From contig JBLNBQ010000059.1 in assembly GCA_050260095.1 (NCBI GenBank), positions 1 to 8,798 of the forward strand: 8,798 bases of DNA, given 5' to 3'. How positions within the stretch are numbered: the stretch's first letter is position 1; each line of letters starts with the position of its first letter. The notes under the pieces were generated by a model that searched no databases, was not told the origin of the DNA, and saw nothing but the letters and a program-made list of their open reading frames with translations. The translations under genes and the position numbers were made by a program. Source of the stretch: JBLNBQ01 sp050260095 (GTDB taxonomy: Bacteria; Bacillota; UBA5301; DYFA01). Of this stretch, positions 6,073 to 8,798 are shown piece after piece.

Positions 6073-6822
6073 CTCTTTCTCCAGCACTTCGCTCGCCTCC
6101 CGCACGATGGTTCCTCGATTCTCGTTGAAGCTCGACCGGACCTCCAGGACGACTCCGTACTGGGCCGCTACTTCGACGGCGCGCGGCTGGAGGACCACCG
6201 CCCCCGAGCTGGCCATCTCCAGCATCTCCCCGTAGGAGATCTCCGGGAGTTTGCGGGCTGAGCTGACCAGCCGCGGGTCGGCGGTGTAGACGCCGTCGAC
6301 GTCGGTGAAGATCTCGCAGCGTTCCGCCTGCAAAGCGGCGGCCAGCGCCACCGCCGTGGTATCGGAACCTCCCCTCCCCAGGGTGGTGATCTCCTCGTCG
6401 GCGGTCACCCCTTGGAAGCCCGCCACGATGACGATCCGGCCCTGCGCCAGTTCGCCCAGGATGCGCTCGTTGTTGATGGCTTTGATCTTGGCCTTGGTGT
6501 GCACGCCATCGGTCGTGATGCCGCCTTGGGCGCCGGTGAGCGAGATGACGGGGTGCCCGAGCGCCTGGATGGCCATGGCGAGCAGGGCGATGGACTGCTG
6601 CTCGCCGGTGGCGAGCAGCATATCCAGCTCGCGGGTGGGAGGCCGGTCGGTCACCTGCCGGGCGAGGGCAAGCAGGTCGTCGGTGGTGTCCCCCATGGCG
6701 GAGACGACCGCCACCACCGCCACCCCCTCCTCCTTATACGAGACGATGCGCCTTGCCACCCGCTTGATCCGATCGGCGTCGGCCACGGAGCTTCCGCCGA
6801 ATTTGACGACGACTATCCTCAT
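5575..6822 (-). CDS. lysC: Aspartate kinase (aspartokinase) with C-terminal ACT domains
   Basis: A 415-residue cytosolic enzyme phosphorylating L-aspartate to 4-aspartyl phosphate, the first step towards lysine, threonine, methionine and diaminopimelate. The kinase domain (about 1-245) shows K7-F-G-G-S-S-V13, A71-T-G-E-Q-Q-S77, G149-R-G-G-S-D154 and F172-T-D-V-D-G-V-Y-T-A-D-P-R184, the last two being substrate and nucleotide-binding motifs. The C-terminal 165 residues contain two ACT-type regulatory regions (roughly 262-335 and 340-410), which in this family bind lysine and/or threonine for feedback inhibition. Length and layout match the monofunctional Bacillus LysC/actinobacterial Ask class; no homoserine dehydrogenase is fused. 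ATG at 6822 has GAGGGG 8 bases upstream. The gene follows thrB by 27 bases and so is likely in the threonine operon, favouring threonine-linked control. An internal start at 6072 may yield a separate regulatory subunit. Confidence 0.96.
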   Translation of the reverse strand: MRIVVVKFGGSSVADADRIKRVARRIVSYKEEGVAVVAVVSAMGDTTDDLLALARQVTDRPPTRELDMLLATGEQQSIALLAMAIQALGHPVISLTGAQGGITTDGVHTKAKIKAINNERILGELAQGRIVIVAGFQGVTADEEITTLGRGGSDTTAVALAAALQAERCEIFTDVDGVYTADPRLVSSARKLPEISYGEMLEMASSGAVVLQPRAVEVAAQYGVVLEVRSSFNENRGTIVREASEVLEKEMYVSGVTHDRNVAKVVLIDVPDQPGVAARVFTALAKERINVDMIVQSTKAERTTDLLFTVSRDDLPRTAEVVEAVSRELGAKGVLTDLSVGKVSVVGAGMVSNPGVAALMFETLAENGINIQVISTSEIRISCLIDADQLAPAANAIHARFGLDRASHNPAVDLK

Positions 6823-6849
6823 GTTTCACGCCCCTCACTCAGTACGGTG

Positions 6850-7803
6850 TCAGTCTACGGCGACCTGCACCCCTTGGGTGGCAGGCGCGAGGGTGAGGCT
6901 GTGGGCTGTCACTCCGGCGGCCAGGAAGGCCTGTTCCATCGCACCCGCCACCTCGGCCGGAATGCGTCCCGCCGCGCGACCCGGTTCAACCAGGGCGAGC
7001 ACGGAGGGGCCGGCGCCGGAGAGAACGGCGCCGAACGCGCCCGCCGCCCGGGCCGACTGGCAGACGCCGGCGAAACCCGGGATCAGGGGCGCCCGGTATG
7101 GCTGGTGCAGGCGATCCTCCATCAACTGGCCTGCTGCCGCCCAGTCTTCGCGCAGCAGCGCCGCGACCAAGGCCGCCGCACGGGAGAGGTTGAAGACCGC
7201 GTCGGCCAGAGAGACCTGCTTGGGAAGGCGGCGCCGCGCCTCGGCGGTGCGCAGCGAGAAGGAGGGCACCGCCACCACCGCCCGGACTCCGGTGGCCAGG
7301 GTCAACCGTTGGTAAACGGGCGTCTCGCCGCCTGCGCAGACCGTGAACCCGCCGAGCGCGGCGGGGACCACGTTGTCGGGGTGACCCTCCATCTCCACGG
7401 CCAGCGCGAGCAGGGACTCGGTGGACGAACCGGCTTCGCACAGCGCCGCGGCTCCCCACACCCCGCCGACGATGGCGCTGGCGCTGCTGCCCAACCCCTT
7501 GCCCAGGGGGATCGCACAGTCAAGGCGCAGGTGGAGGCGGGCCGGGTAGCGCCTTTCCCGGGCGAAGGCGGCGCGGGCAGCCCGCCAAACCAGGTTGTCG
7601 CGGTCGCGGGCCAGAAGGCGTGCTCCTTCGCCGTGAGCCTCAACCGTCAGGTTGACCGCCTCGGGATCGTCCACCCAGCCCGAGGCGGCGAAAGTGAAGC
7701 GGTTGCGCAACTCCAGGGCCAGTCCCAGGCAGTCGAAGCCAGGACCCAGGTTGGCCGTGGTCGCCGGAACGGTGACGGTCACCGCCCGTTCGCCGGCGCT
7801 CAT
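6850..7803 (-). CDS. thrB: Homoserine kinase (GHMP family)
   Basis: A 317-residue cytosolic kinase that phosphorylates L-homoserine to O-phospho-L-homoserine, the substrate of threonine synthase encoded immediately upstream. Signatures are P13-A-T-T-A-N-L-G-P-G-F-D-C-L-G27 at the N-terminus, the GHMP ATP-binding loop P99-L-G-K-G-L-G-S-S-A108, the conserved E-G-H-P-D-N stretch in mid-protein, and the C-terminal L261-S-G-A-G-P-S267 motif. Length is normal for the family. The ATG overlaps the threonine synthase stop in an ATGA arrangement (7803-7800), indicating translational coupling; GGGAG lies 10 bases upstream inside thrC. Aspartokinase follows after 27 bases. Confidence 0.96.
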   Translation of the reverse strand: MSAGERAVTVTVPATTANLGPGFDCLGLALELRNRFTFAASGWVDDPEAVNLTVEAHGEGARLLARDRDNLVWRAARAAFARERRYPARLHLRLDCAIPLGKGLGSSASAIVGGVWGAAALCEAGSSTESLLALAVEMEGHPDNVVPAALGGFTVCAGGETPVYQRLTLATGVRAVVAVPSFSLRTAEARRRLPKQVSLADAVFNLSRAAALVAALLREDWAAAGQLMEDRLHQPYRAPLIPGFAGVCQSARAAGAFGAVLSGAGPSVLALVEPGRAAGRIPAEVAGAMEQAFLAAGVTAHSLTLAPATQGVQVAVD

Positions 7804-8798
7804 GGCCGGGTCGCTCCCAGACGGTCGCGCAGCGCCGCCAGCGTGCCGGGGATGGTCTCGAGCGGAGGAGCCACCGCAATCGCCCGGTCGGGGTCTTTGA
7901 GACCGTGGCCGGTGAGGACGCAGACGACCCGGCTGCCAGGCCTGAAGTATCCTTGCTGGGCCAGTTTGAAAAGGCCAGCCACCGAGGCGGCGGAGGCTGG
8001 TTCGCAGAAGACGCCGGCCTCCCGGGCCAGGCGGGTGTACGCCTCAAGGATCTCCTCGTCGGTTACCGCCGCGAAGAGGCCTTCCGAAGCTGCGACCGCT
8101 TCGGCGGCCCCCCGCCAGCTGGCAGGGTTGCCGATGCGGATGGCCGTCGCGATGGTCTCCGGGTGTTCCACGGGGTGGCCATGAACCAGCGGCGCGGCCC
8201 CCGCGGCCTGGAATCCCAGCATAACCGGGGTACGCGTCGCCCGCCCGGCGGCGGCGTACTCTCTGAACCCCTTCCAATAGGCCGTGATGTTGCCGGCGTT
8301 CCCGACGGGAATGCACAGGTAGTCGGGCGCATCGCCCAGCGCGTCGCAGATCTCGAAAGCCGCCGTCTTCTGTCCTTCGATGCGGTATGGGTTCACTGAA
8401 TTCACCAGGGTGACCTGGCCTTCTTCGGCCAGCGCCCGCACCAGGGCCAGCGCCTCGTCGAAGTTGCCCTCGAGCGCCAGCACCGTCGCCCCGTGGACCA
8501 GGGCCTGGGCGAGCTTGCCCAGCGCGATCTTGCCTTTGGGGAGCACCACGAAACAGCGCAGTCCGGCCCGGGCCGCGTAGGCCGCGGCCGAAGCCGAGGT
8601 GTTGCCCGTGGAGGCGCAGATCACGGCGCGGGCCCCCTCCTCGACGGCCTTGGAGATGGCCATGGTCATCCCGCGGTCCTTGAAGGAGCCGGTGGGGTTC
8701 GCACCCTCGAACTTGACCCACACCTGAACGCCGTCGCCGGCCACCGTTCCGAAAGGCACCGGAACGAGCGGGGTGTTCCCTTCGTGCAGCGTCACGAG
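7800..8798 (-). CDS. thrC: Threonine synthase (PLP-dependent), 5' end missing
   Basis: Converts O-phosphohomoserine to L-threonine plus phosphate, using pyridoxal phosphate. The fragment has 332 residues, starting with an in-frame Leu codon at the window edge. A GTG at 8795 could be read as a start, but the segment L-V-T-L-H-E-G-N-T-P-L matches the family's conserved E-G-x-T-P-L, which normally follows about 20-30 further N-terminal residues. I therefore treat the gene as cut by the window end. Visible motifs are N-P-T-G-S-F-K-D-R-G with the PLP-binding lysine (about fragment residue 40), A-S-T-G-N-T-S-A-S, the phosphate-binding G-N-A-G-N, and a C-terminal T-G-H-G-L-K-D. It is a short bacterial-type enzyme of about 350 residues. 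The stop overlaps the homoserine kinase start by 4 bases. Confidence 0.95.
   Translation of the reverse strand, partial: LVTLHEGNTPLVPVPFGTVAGDGVQVWVKFEGANPTGSFKDRGMTMAISKAVEEGARAVICASTGNTSASAAAYAARAGLRCFVVLPKGKIALGKLAQALVHGATVLALEGNFDEALALVRALAEEGQVTLVNSVNPYRIEGQKTAAFEICDALGDAPDYLCIPVGNAGNITAYWKGFREYAAAGRATRTPVMLGFQAAGAAPLVHGHPVEHPETIATAIRIGNPASWRGAAEAVAASEGLFAAVTDEEILEAYTRLAREAGVFCEPASAASVAGLFKLAQQGYFRPGSRVVCVLTGHGLKDPDRAIAVAPPLETIPGTLAALRDRLGATRP

Noticed and set aside
5186..6235. Plus-strand open frame of 349 codons running across the tRNA
   Set aside because: It would read straight through a clear tRNA gene and its terminator on the opposite strand. Its Ser/Thr/Arg-rich sequence has no motif.
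6412..8184. Very long plus-strand open frame (590 codons) antisense to thrC, thrB and lysC
   Set aside because: It lies opposite three well-supported genes. Its product is rich in Arg, Gly and Ala with no recognisable motif, as expected from reading GC-biased codons backwards.

Overview
This is a GC-rich bacterial window in which every supported gene lies on the minus strand, so transcription runs from high to low coordinates. It looks like ordinary chromosome, not a mobile element: housekeeping genes, one tRNA, short gaps, and no transposase, integrase, phage gene or CRISPR repeat. A high-GC, deep-branching member of the Bacillota (Firmicutes; Limnochordia-, Symbiobacterium- or Thermaerobacter-like) is my best guess. 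It rests on very strong AGGAGG-type ribosome sites paired with GTG or TTG starts, a copper-amine-oxidase-N-type C-terminal domain on a secreted protein, a Bacillus-like aspartokinase with a likely internal start, and a tRNA gene with encoded CCA. This assignment is an inference.

In transcription order, the first block (8798 to 5575) is a threonine/aspartate-family operon. It holds threonine synthase (5' end cut by the window edge), homoserine kinase (ATGA overlap) and aspartokinase (27-base gap). These are the last two steps of threonine synthesis plus the first committed step of the whole aspartate pathway. Homoserine dehydrogenase is not in the window and may lie just upstream.

The second block is a single tRNA-Pro(GGG) gene (5531 to 5454) with a near-consensus promoter just upstream and an intrinsic terminator just downstream.

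The third block (5331 to 2840) has three closely spaced genes: a secreted FG-GAP/copper-amine-oxidase-like protein, a small acylphosphatase (TTG start) and a family 4 iron-sulfur uracil-DNA glycosylase (GTG start). Their spacing suggests co-transcription, but their functions do not form an obvious pathway.

The fourth block (2752 to 1) is an EF-G-like translational GTPase of the EF-G2 type (TTG start), followed by a secreted or membrane-anchored TPR protein (GTG start) that runs off the window.

I found no convincing novel defence, mobile or RNA-based system. The points most worth a second look are the altered G-domain motifs of the EF-G paralog, the probable internal start giving a separate aspartokinase regulatory subunit, the unusual secreted two-module protein, and the lack of a terminator between the threonine operon and tRNA-Pro.
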